Shown piece by piece: positions 36,643 through 45,426 of a DNA stretch of 64,000 nucleotides. Position 1 is the stretch's first letter, and every line of letters begins with the position of its first letter. The position numbers and the translations under genes are program-made. The notes beneath the pieces were generated by a model. That model saw only the letters and a program-made list of their open reading frames with translations. It was not told the origin of the DNA and did not search any database. The DNA comes from ZAX-1 sp046533095 (GTDB lineage: Bacteria; Bacillota; Clostridia; Lachnospirales; Lachnospiraceae): the NCBI GenBank assembly GCA_046533095.1, contig JAJQRA010000033.1, positions 101,989 through 165,988 on the forward strand, written 5' to 3'.

Positions 36643-39600
36643 CTATTTTATCTTGGCTGTTGTCTTGGCCGGACTCCACTTTGCATAAATTTTTATGTTC
36701 TTGCCATCAATTTTTACGGCCTTGTAGGCACGTAGCCTTACATAGTATTTCTTGCCTTTTGTCAGCTTCTTGATGGTTGTCGACGTGGTTCCGTTCCTTT
36801 TGACGGTTGCCGTCATGGTACTGTTCTTTTTGAAGTTCTTGCTAGTGGAATACTGGATTTCATAGCCTGTGGCCTGGCTGTTCTTCTTCCATTTTACAGT
36901 CAGCTTTTTCCCACTGGTTGGCTTTGCACTGGTTATGGGCTGCTTCTTTGGAGCAATCTTTACTGTAATTTTTATGCTCGCTGCACTATATTTGTTTGTG
37001 GCGGCGGCTTTTACCGTGATTGTGGCGTATCCAGTGCCTTTTAGCGTTACCTTGCCTTTGGCATCTACAGCTGCAACTTTGCTATTGGAAGTGGAATAGC
37101 TTATTTTCCCGTTGCCTGTCTTTCGTTTTGCATTGAGGGTAAACGGCTTGTCGCCATAGACCTTATTGTAGTTTTTTGTATAGGCTGCAAAGCTTTGGGC
37201 AGGCTTTGTCGGGCCATCCGTATCATTTGGATCGTCAGCCTGGACCGACTGCTTTGTTATTGTAAATGTTTTGGTTGCACTCCCTGCGTAATTCCCTTTC
37301 CCGGCTACCATTGCCACTGCCGTTCCCGGCTCTATATTATTTTTATAGGACAGGGTATAGTCTGTGCCGCCCGTTAAGGTTTTGCCTCCGTTTGTTACGG
37401 TTGCGGTGGGCTGCTTTGCTTTTCCATCATAGCTATAGCTTGTCGTCGCAAGCGAGATATTATATTGGGAAATGTCCGCTTCTGCTATTACAAATGTCAT
37501 GAACTTACTTCCAATATAGTTTTCCTTGCCCGCTATGACTATTGCCGCTGTCCCCGCATCTACATTGTTCCGGTAGGAGAGGGCATAGTCCGTGCCCTCC
37601 GTCAAGGCCGTACTGCCGTCTTCCACGGTTACAGACGGCCGCTTTTCTGTCCCGCTGTAGTCATAGGCCGTTGCTGCAAGCGAGATGGTGCATTTCGTAA
37701 TCTGCATCGGAACCCCTTGTCCAGGGTCAAACCGCAAAACTTCTGCCAGCCCTTGGGTGTCAGCCTCTAATGTATCCCAGCTGGCATTTCCGATAGGGCA
37801 ATAGATTTCCACTTTTTCATTAAAAACATCGTCTATAGACAATATGGGGTTTTCTCCTGTAAAAATGATATGCTGCAGCCCACTGCCGTAAAATGCTTGA
37901 TGTCCAATAGCTGTGACACTGTCGGGGATGGTGATGCTGGTCAGGCTACCGCACCTAGCAAAGGCTACACCGCCAATAGCTGTGACACTGCTAGGGATGT
38001 CAATATCCGTCAAGCTTCTACATCCGGCAAAGGCTGCATCCCCAATTGCCGTGACACTGTCGGGAATAGCGATAGCCGTCAAGCTACTACAGTCAGCAAA
38101 GGCATAGCTCCCTATGGATATGACACCGTTACCAATATTGATGTCTGTCAGGTTACTGCATCCGGCAAAGGCTGCATCCCCAATCGCCGTGACACTGTCG
38201 GGGATGGCGACGCTACTCAAAGCAGCGCTGTTATAAAAGGCATTCTCCCCTATGGATGTGACAGGGTATCCATTAATCTCGCTGGGAATCCGGACTGTAC
38301 CGGACAGGCTTTTGTACCCCGTGATAACGACGATGGAATCGAGTCTGCTGTATTTATAGATGTTAGAGGAATCCTCTGGATCGGTCCATTCCGCCATAAC
38401 GGTTGCTATCGTAAATGGCTTGGCTACACTTCCGGTGTAGTTGCCTACACCCTCGACGGTTGCAGCAGCAGTGCCGAGGCCCACCTCTACATTGTTCTGA
38501 TAGGATACCGTGTAGTCGCTGCCGTTTGTCAAGACCGTGTTGCCGCTCTGTACCGTTACGGATGGCTGCTTTGCCGCCCCGTCGTAGGTATAAGCCGTCG
38601 TATCAAGTGCGACTTTAAATGGGGCGATGTCCGCCCTGTCTATGACGAATGTCTTCTCCATTCTTCCAGTGTAGTCCCCGATTCCAGCAACGGCCACCGT
38701 TGCGATCCCTGCATTTATATTATTAGCATAGGACAAGGTGTAGTCCATGCCGTTCTTTAGGGCTGTGTTTTGATCCTGTACTGTTACAAAAGGTTTCTTT
38801 TCATTTTCATCGTAGTCATAGCTTGCCGTGACAAGTGTAACAGTGCATTTGGAAATATCTACTACTTCATCATCAACTTGAGTGTCGTATTCAAATTCGC
38901 AGACAAAGCCTATCCCTGTTGTCTCATCTCCTGCATCACCCCATGTTGCTCGTGAGGAAAGTATATTTGCATAATCTTGTGCTCCATTCCAATCATTTGG
39001 TTGCCCTGGCTCCCAGTTCGTATAGGAAAACGTCTCTCCTGTTACCCAAACCCATTTCCCCTCGCTCTCTGCATCGCTCGCCCCTAGCCAATAATACTCT
39101 CGTTGCTCCGCTTTCAATAGAGCTGAAACTGCCACTTGCTCTTCCTCCGAAGTAATGGTGGCCAGATGTCCTCCCAGCTGTTCGCTTATTTCCTTGGCCT
39201 TATCCCAATTCAAAATGTCATTATATAGCTTATAAGTATGCCCATTATATGTCGTGATTTCCGCTGGCTTGAAATCTCTTCCTACGTCTATAGTCTCAAA
39301 TTCGCAGATAAAGCCTAACCCTGTTGTCTCATCCCCTGCATCACCCCATGTTGCTCGTGAGGAAAGTATATTTGCATAATCTTGTGCTCCATTCCAATCA
39401 TTTGGTTGCCCTGGCTCCCAGTTCGTATAGGAAAACGTCTCTCCTGTTACCCAAACCCATTTCCCCTCGCTCTCTGCATCGCTCGCCCCTATCCAATAGT
39501 ACTCTCGTTGCTCCGCTTTCAATAGAGCTGAAACCGCCACTTGCTCTTCCACCGAAGTAATGGTGGCCAGATGCCCTCCAAGCTGTTCGCTTATTTCCTT

Positions 39601-40536
39601 GGCCTTATCCCAAGTCAAGTTGTCATTGAATAGTTTATAGATATGCCCATTATATGTCGTTATTTTCGCTGGCTTGAAATCGTTTTCTACATTTTGCACA
39701 GGCATTTGGTAACACGTAGCATTGCCGGCTGAATCATATGCATAGATATGTGTCACATAGAAACCTTTTTCATAGTTGTGATCCGAATCATTTACCCGGT
39801 AAGTAAATGTATTGCCACTTCGGCTTCCACTAACTGCCGAAGAAGTTTGCCAGTTTGCCTGTAAATCATCCTGATCCCTGGATAACGTCCATGTAGGAAA
39901 CTGCACCCTATCAACTCCTACATTATCTGTGACAGTACAGGTAACCGTATAGCCAAATGTGGAAACATCGCTTATCTCCACGTTACTGATAACGGGCACG
40001 GTCGTATCGGCAGGGATCGCCGGTGTAGAGGCCATATCTTTAAAATGTATATACTCTTTCGTCAACCTGCTGATAGTTCTGCTATTGTAAGTTCCTGTGT
40101 AACTATGATTATATTCTTCGATAGTGACGCTATCGCCGTTTACTGCAGATACCCAGGCTACGTGCCCGCTAGACCAGGCTACCGCACCGACTGCCGGGGT
40201 ACTGTTTACTGCAATTCCTGCTGCCTGCGCATTGGCTTTCCATTTGCCAGCGCTCCAGTCTTTGCCCGTAATAATTGTATAACCATTCCTTGAGCTAAGG
40301 CACCATGCTACAAAAGATGTACATTCACGGTTATACATCCTCCAGTCGTCAAGTGTTGAGTCCATTGCTACATTTTTCCACTTTGCCGGATAGTCATCCG
40401 CCGCCTTTGCCGTTATACCAAAGGCCGTAGCCCCTGCTAGAACGATGCACAGGCTCAAAAAAATGTTGATGCCTTTTAAAAATATTCCAGTTGGAGACTT
40501 CGATTTGGGGGTAATAGAAATTTTTCTCTTTTTCAT
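36643..40536 (-). CDS. large secreted modular protein: CHAP, C-type lectin, LRR and Ig-like domains
   Basis: The 1297-residue protein has a signal peptide (1-46, AKA cleavage site). A CHAP cysteine peptidase/amidase domain follows (about 50-165; C72 in RECTSFVAW and H125 in SGHVAWV). Next come an Ig-like domain (178-285), two nearly identical C-type lectin domains (286-413 and 421-548), two MBG-like repeats (559-712), a BspA-type leucine-rich region (about 740-905, IPDSVTAIGDAAFAGC units), two more MBG-like repeats (946-1094), a Big_2 domain (1110-1195) and a basic fibronectin-III-like C terminus. No LPXTG or SLH anchor is seen. Probable roles are cell-wall cleavage and glycan or host adhesion. 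Confidence 0.92.
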   Translation of the reverse strand: MKKRKISITPKSKSPTGIFLKGINIFLSLCIVLAGATAFGITAKAADDYPAKWKNVAMDSTLDDWRMYNRECTSFVAWCLSSRNGYTIITGKDWSAGKWKANAQAAGIAVNSTPAVGAVAWSSGHVAWVSAVNGDSVTIEEYNHSYTGTYNSRTISRLTKEYIHFKDMASTPAIPADTTVPVISNVEISDVSTFGYTVTCTVTDNVGVDRVQFPTWTLSRDQDDLQANWQTSSAVSGSRSGNTFTYRVNDSDHNYEKGFYVTHIYAYDSAGNATCYQMPVQNVENDFKPAKITTYNGHIYKLFNDNLTWDKAKEISEQLGGHLATITSVEEQVAVSALLKAEQREYYWIGASDAESEGKWVWVTGETFSYTNWEPGQPNDWNGAQDYANILSSRATWGDAGDETTGLGFICEFETIDVGRDFKPAEITTYNGHTYKLYNDILNWDKAKEISEQLGGHLATITSEEEQVAVSALLKAEQREYYWLGASDAESEGKWVWVTGETFSYTNWEPGQPNDWNGAQDYANILSSRATWGDAGDETTGIGFVCEFEYDTQVDDEVVDISKCTVTLVTASYDYDENEKKPFVTVQDQNTALKNGMDYTLSYANNINAGIATVAVAGIGDYTGRMEKTFVIDRADIAPFKVALDTTAYTYDGAAKQPSVTVQSGNTVLTNGSDYTVSYQNNVEVGLGTAAATVEGVGNYTGSVAKPFTIATVMAEWTDPEDSSNIYKYSRLDSIVVITGYKSLSGTVRIPSEINGYPVTSIGENAFYNSAALSSVAIPDSVTAIGDAAFAGCSNLTDINIGNGVISIGSYAFADCSSLTAIAIPDSVTAIGDAAFAGCRSLTDIDIPSSVTAIGGVAFARCGSLTSITIPDSVTAIGHQAFYGSGLQHIIFTGENPILSIDDVFNEKVEIYCPIGNASWDTLEADTQGLAEVLRFDPGQGVPMQITKCTISLAATAYDYSGTEKRPSVTVEDGSTALTEGTDYALSYRNNVDAGTAAIVIAGKENYIGSKFMTFVIAEADISQYNISLATTSYSYDGKAKQPTATVTNGGKTLTGGTDYTLSYKNNIEPGTAVAMVAGKGNYAGSATKTFTITKQSVQADDPNDTDGPTKPAQSFAAYTKNYNKVYGDKPFTLNAKRKTGNGKISYSTSNSKVAAVDAKGKVTLKGTGYATITVKAAATNKYSAASIKITVKIAPKKQPITSAKPTSGKKLTVKWKKNSQATGYEIQYSTSKNFKKNSTMTATVKRNGTTSTTIKKLTKGKKYYVRLRAYKAVKIDGKNIKIYAKWSPAKTTAKIK
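38874..39690. repeat. 405-bp tandem duplication encoding two C-type lectin domains
   Basis: The strings CCTGCATCACCCCATGTTGC at about 38930 and 39335 mark two copies with a period of 405 bp (135 residues) in frame. Long stretches are identical at DNA level and the few differences are mostly single bases, so the duplication is recent or kept alike by recombination. Confidence 0.92.
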
Positions 40537-40686
40537 ATGTATTCCTCTCTTTTGCTTTTACTGTTGCCTTAATCAAGCACCACATTGTATCAATTCTTCT
40601 TCTCTTTCTGTCTACTTTTACATTCCTAAGGCTACCTTTACAAATGAACTTGTTTTTGTCAAAACCAAAAAATGTATATTTCATAT

Positions 40687-40718
40687 AAGTATATCACCAC
40701 CCCCCCCCGAGTTAGTCA
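40687..40718 (-). promoter_or_regulatory. putative promoter of the surface protein with a C9 tract in the spacer
   Basis: On the minus strand TTGACT (40713-40718) and TATACT (40687-40692) are separated by 20 bases that include nine consecutive G (C on the plus strand, 40699-40707). The start codon is about 150 bases downstream. Homopolymer tracts between -35 and -10 boxes vary in length in known phase-variable surface genes. The present 20-base spacing would be weak. This is a prediction from position only. Confidence 0.5.
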
Positions 40719-40737
40719 AGACTAACTCGCTTTTTTT
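40707..40737 (+). terminator. palindrome with T-run upstream of the surface-protein gene
   Basis: CGAGTTAGTC-AA-GACTAACTCG (40707-40728) is followed on the plus strand by CTTTTTTTC. It has the form of an intrinsic terminator for plus-strand transcription, yet overlaps the -35 box of the putative promoter. The two-base loop suggests it could also be a protein-binding palindrome. Confidence 0.5.
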
Positions 40738-40762
40738 CTAATTTTTTGCCATTTCCTTAAAA

Positions 40763-41080
40763 TTCAAACTAAGTTCCACCCCTTTATTGTGAAGGAGTGG
40801 AACTTAGTTTGAAAAAGATTTGGGTGGAACTTAGTTTGAAAAGGAGGTTTATGCTATGTCCATCATACCGCACAACGATACCAGTAGACAAGAAATCAAC
40901 TCAACAATCTCTCGCTTTTTTTTAAGAATTCAAAGTGGAGAACCTTCTTCGCAAGTGTAATGCTTCTAAAGAAAAGGGGATTTCAGTCATGGATGTGTTT
41001 CAATATCTCCTATGCATTATTTTTTCTGGCAGGAGTATGTACATGTAGCTGAGAACAGATGATTTCAAAGAAAATAAATC
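40763..41080 (+). pseudogene. IS4-family transposase 5' remnant with element ends
   Basis: From the ATG at 40856 (AAGGAGG upstream) the frame reads MSIIPHNDTSRQEINSTISR, then shifts at an eight-T run (40917-40924). The new frame continues EFKVENLLRKCNASKEKG, VMDVFQYLLCIIFSGRSMYM, a stop, and LRTDDFKENKS. This is the N terminus of an IS4-type transposase, broken by a frameshift, a stop and loss of the remainder. Upstream, TTCAAACTAAGTTCCAC (40763) faces GTGGAACTTAGTTTGAA (40797, repeated at 40824), probably terminal repeats of this or a neighbouring copy. Confidence 0.8.
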
Positions 41081-41121
41081 CCTAATTGAAGTTACCTAAA
41101 AGTCCTCTCTTTTATCCTATT

Positions 41122-42402
41122 TTATCTCTGCGCCAATTCCTGTGCAATTTCTTCCCACGTTACATCTTTTTCTACCATCAATACGATCATGTGGTACAAA
41201 AAGTCTGAAATTTCGTACTTTATTTCTTCTGATTCCGCATTTTTGGCTGCAATGATGATTTCGGTTGCCTCTTCCCCCACTTTTTTTAAGATTTTATCAA
41301 GGCCTTTCTCAAATAGGTAATTGGTATAGGAGCCTTCTTTCGGGTGTGCTTTCCGATCGGAAACTACACTATAAAGGCTTTCAAATACTTTCAAAGGATT
41401 TTTCTCAATATATTCTTTCTTCACTAATTCTTTGAAAAAGCAGGTGGGCGAACCGGTATGGCAGGCTACGCCTACTTGAGAAACCCTTGCAAGGATTGTG
41501 TCATTGTCGCAGTCTAAGGTCATTGATTTTAGATATTGGTAATGGCCGGAAGTCTCTCCCTTCGTCCATAATCGGCTTCGGCTTCGGCTAAAATAAGTCA
41601 TTTTTCCAAGGGTAATGGTTGCTTCAAATGCTTCTTGATTCATATAGGCTAGCATCAGCACTTCTAACGTCTGGTAATCTTGTACAATCACCGGTATCAT
41701 GTTGTCTGCATTTAGGTGAAACATGCTCCAGTCAATTGCAGATTCAAACTTCCTTATCTTAATCCCTTCGGCGGCAAGTATTGCTTTTAGTTCCATCACA
41801 TTGGTATCCGACCTATTGACATAATCTCCGCCAATACCGGTGATCGAATCTTTTTCTAATATTTCTACCCACTGTTCCTTATGATAGCGGTTCGCCATAA
41901 CGGTATAAGGGATATCCGTAATGTTTGCAACGGCGTCTATAATTTCTTCATTTAATATATACATTTCATGTAGATTTTCCTCCATTATCAAACGGTGCTT
42001 AAATAGGATATCTACGTTTTGCAACGATGCCGCCATCTTTTCTTTTCCGAACCGCTGGCTTCCCTCTTGTGCCAATTTTGCCGTGACCGGCTTGGCACTG
42101 TTTAACAGTACTTGTTTGCATCCGGCATAGATAAGCTTTTTTATATCTTCCAGCCGATTGATGTTCCCCCCCGCACAAACGGGCAGCTCGATACCCCTGA
42201 TTAGTTCCTTGATCGTCTGTATGTTTAATTCATGTTCCATATCGCTATCAGACAGGTCAAAAACAATTAATTTATCGATACCGCTGTCATTATACATTTT
42301 TGCAAGCTGTGTTAAATCACCGGCATTTTCCTGTGAATTGAATCCTTTTACTGCTTTCCCATCTTTTAAATATAGAGTGGCTACCAAATTTTTGTACTTC
42401 AT
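41122..42402 (-). CDS. hisIE: HisI-HisE bifunctional enzyme with N-terminal HisF-like domain
   Basis: The 426-residue protein has three parts. Residues 1-215 resemble a HisA/HisF (beta-alpha)8 barrel (LYLKDGKAVKGF, IVFDLSDSD, CAGGNINRLEDIKKLIYAG). Residues about 220-325 are phosphoribosyl-AMP cyclohydrolase (WTKGETSGHYQ, DCDNDTILARV, CHTGSPTCFF). Residues about 335-426 are phosphoribosyl-ATP pyrophosphatase (GSYTNYLFEKGLDKILKKVGEEATE). It does steps 2 and 3 of histidine synthesis. In the barrel, the positions of HisF catalytic Asp11 and Asp130 appear to be Tyr and Gln, so that domain is probably inactive. The ATG at 42402 follows GAGGAACGT. It is the last gene of the his operon. Confidence 0.92.
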   Translation of the reverse strand: MKYKNLVATLYLKDGKAVKGFNSQENAGDLTQLAKMYNDSGIDKLIVFDLSDSDMEHELNIQTIKELIRGIELPVCAGGNINRLEDIKKLIYAGCKQVLLNSAKPVTAKLAQEGSQRFGKEKMAASLQNVDILFKHRLIMEENLHEMYILNEEIIDAVANITDIPYTVMANRYHKEQWVEILEKDSITGIGGDYVNRSDTNVMELKAILAAEGIKIRKFESAIDWSMFHLNADNMIPVIVQDYQTLEVLMLAYMNQEAFEATITLGKMTYFSRSRSRLWTKGETSGHYQYLKSMTLDCDNDTILARVSQVGVACHTGSPTCFFKELVKKEYIEKNPLKVFESLYSVVSDRKAHPKEGSYTNYLFEKGLDKILKKVGEEATEIIIAAKNAESEEIKYEISDFLYHMIVLMVEKDVTWEEIAQELAQR

Positions 42403-42545
42403 ACGTTCCTCATTTCTGTATTGAATCCCTTGCAAAGTATGTTTCTGCCACGTGTAAAAACCTATCTGGTTTGGCCGTATGTGATACATGGCTAGGTGTT
42501 TCTTTCATGGCTAGATCGTTTTTTTCATGTCTGTCGTATTTCTTC

Positions 42546-43139
42546 TTATAAGCTACCTTTCGTTGACATGATATCCGTAATTCTTGGGTCTAAAATCGTT
42601 GCGGTATCTAACGCTCTTGCAAATGCTTTAAACAGTCCCTCTACGATATGGTGGTTGTTTGTTCCGGACAGTATTTTCATGTGAAGGTTCATGCCCGCAC
42701 TGTAGGAAATGGCATAGAAAAATTCCCGTACCATTTCCGTATCCATATTGCCCACTCTTTCGGCACTAAATTCTCCATCAAATGCAAAATATGGCCTGCC
42801 ACAAAGGTCAATTGCACAAAGCACCAGCGTTTCGTCCATTGGCAGAATACAGCTTCCATATCTCTTTATGCCTTTTTTATCGCCAATTGCCTCTTTCATT
42901 GCTGTCCCAAGCACGATGCCGGTATCTTCAATAGAATGATGGGTATCTACTGCTAAATCACCCGTCACCGCTACTCTTAGGTCAAAAAGCCCATGTCGGG
43001 AAAATCCATCCAGCATGTGGTCAAAAAAACCAATGCCCGTATCAAGGACGGCGTTGCCCTGCCCGTCTAAGTTTAAAAATAACTTTATATCTGTTTCGCT
43101 TGTTTTTCGGTTTACTTGCGCTGTCCTTGCTGCGAACAT
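42546..43139 (-). CDS. hisB: imidazoleglycerol-phosphate dehydratase
   Basis: The 197-residue enzyme has the duplicated fold and metal-binding histidine motifs of HisB: GIGFFDHMLDGFSRHG, DTHHSIEDTGIVLG, and the second-half copy HMKILSGTNNHHIVEGLFKAFARAL. It converts IGP to imidazole-acetol phosphate. No phosphatase domain is fused. GTAGGAGGAAATTTT precedes the ATG. It follows hisD across a gap filled by copies of the hisD 3' end. Confidence 0.97.
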   Translation of the reverse strand: MFAARTAQVNRKTSETDIKLFLNLDGQGNAVLDTGIGFFDHMLDGFSRHGLFDLRVAVTGDLAVDTHHSIEDTGIVLGTAMKEAIGDKKGIKRYGSCILPMDETLVLCAIDLCGRPYFAFDGEFSAERVGNMDTEMVREFFYAISYSAGMNLHMKILSGTNNHHIVEGLFKAFARALDTATILDPRITDIMSTKGSL

Positions 43140-43182
43140 AAAATTTCCTCCTACATGGAACTTTCGTGGCGATAGGGTTTCC

Positions 43183-43360
43183 TTTCATCTTCAAATTCCA
43201 TTTTTATAGAATTTTTTGATCCCACCACTGGTCAAGGTTGAATTCCTCATTTGCTTTCATCTTCAAATCTCACTTTTATAGAATTTTTTGATCCCACTAC
43301 TGGTCAAGATTGAATGTCTCGTTTGCTTTCATCTTCAAATCTCACTTTTATAGAATTTGC
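43183..43360. repeat. 72-bp tandem copies of the hisD 3' end
   Basis: TTTCATCTTCAAAT...TTTTATAGAATTT units start at 43183, 43255 and 43327. The third lies in the last codons of hisD and the other two fill the hisD-hisB gap. The copy nearest hisD is almost identical to the gene; the distal one has diverged further. Confidence 0.93.
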
Positions 43361-44620
43361 GTGGGCGGTTAGCTGTTCGCTTTCGGCAAATCGTACAATA
43401 TCTTTGTAAATCGGTTCTAGTGCCTCTTTCGAGTAGGAAATGATACTGGATTTTTTTATAAAATCATCTACACCCAAGGGTGAGAAAAATTTCGCTGTAC
43501 CATTTGTCGGCAGCACATGGTTTGGTCCGGCAAAATAATCGCCTAATGGCTCGCTTGCATATTCACCGATAAAGATAGCTCCTGCATTTTTTATTTTCAT
43601 CATGACCTCAAATGGATTTTCCGTCATAATTTCTAAGTGTTCCGAGGCAATTTCATTTGCAGTATCTATCGCAGTGCAAAGATCCGGCGCTACTAGGATG
43701 TAGCCATAGTTTTCCAAAGATTTTTTGATGATCTCTTTTCGGGAGAGGGTTGCCATAAATAAATCAATTTCTTTGCAAACTTCATTTGCAAGTTCATCGC
43801 TGGTTGTGATTAGGATAGCGCTTGCCAGTTCGTCATGTTCCGCTTGGGATAGCAAATCAGCGGCCACATATTTCGGTTTTGCAGTAGCATCCGCCAACAC
43901 CAGTATTTCGCTCGGCCCTGCAATCGAGTCGATGCTTACATGTCCAAAAACAGCTTTTTTGGCAAGTGCTACATATATATTTCCCGGGCCTACGATCTTA
44001 TCTACTTTTTGTATGCTTTGTGTTCCAAAGGCAAGCGCGGCAATTGCCTGCGCACCGCCGACTTTGTATATCAACGTTGCCCCTGCCTCTTTTGCCGCAA
44101 CCAAGGTCGCCGGGTTTACCTTTCCGTCTTTGCCACATGGCGTAGTCATAAGGATGGAAGAGACCCCCGCTACTTTTGCAGGAATTATATTCATGAGCAC
44201 GGAGGAAGGATATGCCGCTTTCCCACCCGGCACATAGACGCCGACGCGCGCTAGCGGGGTGACTTTCTGGCCAAGCATCACACCGTCTGCTTGACTGTCA
44301 AACCAACTGTACTGCTTTTGCTTCTCATGATAGGAGCGAATATTGATGATTGCTTTCCTCATTACTGTCAACAGTTTTTCATCGATTTTCGTATACGCTT
44401 CTTGTATTTCCGCCTCTGTTACACGTATATTGGACGGATCGATATCGACTCCGTCAAACTGCTTTGCATAAGAAAACACAGCAACATCTTTCTTTGTACG
44501 TACATTGGAAATAATATCATTTACGGCGCTTTCATATTCCGGGTAACTATTTGGACTACGTTTTAATAAATCTGCTAAAATTTCTGCAGTGGTATTTGGG
44601 GTGAGTTTTATTTTTCTCAT
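43304..44620 (-). CDS. hisD: histidinol dehydrogenase
   Basis: The 438-residue enzyme carries out the last two oxidations from histidinol to histidine with NAD and zinc. Visible family blocks are RVGVYVPGGKAAYPSSVLMN, VGGAQAIAALAFGTQSI, VDKIVGPGNIYVALAK, IDSIAGPSEILVLAD, SQAEHDELASA (zinc ligands) and GPNHVLPTNGTAKF. The ATG at 44620 follows AAAGGAGTTTTC. The C-terminal codons are copied downstream, and the region before the start carries a tandem copy of the hisG end. Confidence 0.97.
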   Translation of the reverse strand: MRKIKLTPNTTAEILADLLKRSPNSYPEYESAVNDIISNVRTKKDVAVFSYAKQFDGVDIDPSNIRVTEAEIQEAYTKIDEKLLTVMRKAIINIRSYHEKQKQYSWFDSQADGVMLGQKVTPLARVGVYVPGGKAAYPSSVLMNIIPAKVAGVSSILMTTPCGKDGKVNPATLVAAKEAGATLIYKVGGAQAIAALAFGTQSIQKVDKIVGPGNIYVALAKKAVFGHVSIDSIAGPSEILVLADATAKPKYVAADLLSQAEHDELASAILITTSDELANEVCKEIDLFMATLSRKEIIKKSLENYGYILVAPDLCTAIDTANEIASEHLEIMTENPFEVMMKIKNAGAIFIGEYASEPLGDYFAGPNHVLPTNGTAKFFSPLGVDDFIKKSSIISYSKEALEPIYKDIVRFAESEQLTAHANSIKVRFEDESKRDIQS

Positions 44621-44802
44621 GAAAACTCCTTTTTTACTTTGTGGCTGTGGCCGGCTTTTTGCGCTTCGTGGACAGATGTTTCCGTTTCCAAAACAGATTT
44701 TGTAAGTTTTATTTTTCTCATGAAAACTCCTTTTGCGCTTCATGGCTGTGGCCGGCTTTTTGCGCTTCGTGGGCAGATGTTTCCGTTTCCAAAACAGATT
44801 TT
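44601..44802. repeat. 101-bp tandem duplication of the hisG/hisD junction
   Basis: Positions 44601 and 44702 start two copies (both GTRAGTTTTATTTTTCTCATG), each containing the hisD start region followed, on the minus strand's upstream side, by the hisG C-terminal codons (CCGGCTTTTTGCGCTTCGTG at about 44652 and 44753). An ancestral ATGA overlap of hisG stop and hisD start is preserved at both junctions. Confidence 0.95.
44617..44721 (-). CDS. 34-residue chimeric peptide between hisG and hisD
   Basis: The duplicated ATG at 44721 overlaps the hisG stop, has AAAGGAGTTTTC before it, and reads MRKIKLT (the first residues of HisD), then [19 protein letters not shown] (the HisG C terminus), ending at a TGA that overlaps the true hisD start (ATGA). 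It is thus open and coupled at both ends. It probably has no enzymatic role but may carry ribosomes from hisG to hisD. It is a by-product of the duplication. Confidence 0.6.
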   Translation of the reverse strand: MRKIKLTKSVLETETSVHEAQKAGHSHKVKKEFS

Positions 44803-45422
44803 AATTCTGAAATCAATTTGGTAATCCGCTCATTTTCCATCTTCATACTTACTTGATTGACAACCATGCGTGCAGATAACGGACATATCTCTTCTAGCAC
44901 ATCCAGTCCGTTCTCCCGTAACGTAGAACCTGTTTCTACAATATCTACAATGACTTCAGAAAGTCCTACGATGGGGGCAAGTTCAATAGATCCGTTTAGT
45001 TTTATGATTTCAACGGTCTGGTGCTTTTTATTGTAAAAATAATCTTTTGCGATTTTTGGATACTTTGTGGCAACCCGTATTAAAGCATTGTGCTGTAGCA
45101 GATTTTTTGCTTCTGCGGGTCCACAGACGCACATCTTGCATGAGCCAAAGCCTAAGTCTAATACCTCATAAATATTTCTTCCTTCTTCCAATATGGTATC
45201 TTTTCCTGCAATCCCGATATCTGCGGCACCATATTCTACATAAGTGGGGATATCAGGACCTTTCGCCAGAAAGAATTTTAATTTTAGCTCTTCGTTTATA
45301 AAAATAAGTTTCCGCGTTTTTTTATCTTTCATTTCATGGCAGGTAATGCCTATTTTTTCAAAGGTTTCCAATGTTTGGCTCGCAAGTCTGCCTTTCCCTA
45401 ATGCAAATGTTAAGTATCTCAC
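44718..45422 (-). CDS. hisG: ATP phosphoribosyltransferase, short form
   Basis: The 234-residue enzyme catalyses the first step of histidine synthesis from ATP and PRPP. Motifs: [57 protein letters not shown] (PRPP loop). It lacks the C-terminal regulatory domain of the long form and so needs HisZ, which is encoded immediately upstream. The last ~15 residues ([17 protein letters not shown]) repeat HEAQK internally and are extra to the family, part of the local duplication. Confidence 0.97.
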   Translation of the reverse strand: MRYLTFALGKGRLASQTLETFEKIGITCHEMKDKKTRKLIFINEELKLKFFLAKGPDIPTYVEYGAADIGIAGKDTILEEGRNIYEVLDLGFGSCKMCVCGPAEAKNLLQHNALIRVATKYPKIAKDYFYNKKHQTVEIIKLNGSIELAPIVGLSEVIVDIVETGSTLRENGLDVLEEICPLSARMVVNQVSMKMENERITKLISELKSVLETETSAHEAQKAGHSHEAQKEFS

Positions 45423-45426
45423 GTTA

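Noticed and set aside
36440..36679. 79-residue minus-strand frame beside the surface-protein gene
   Set aside because: It spans the strong terminator at 36563-36612 and has no family features.
38919..39560. Plus-strand frames repeated within the lectin domains
   Set aside because: They are shadows of the tandem C-type lectin coding sequence on the minus strand.
43183..43303. Short peptide frames in the hisD-hisB gap
   Set aside because: They come from the duplicated hisD end, lack ribosome sites and are interrupted by stops.
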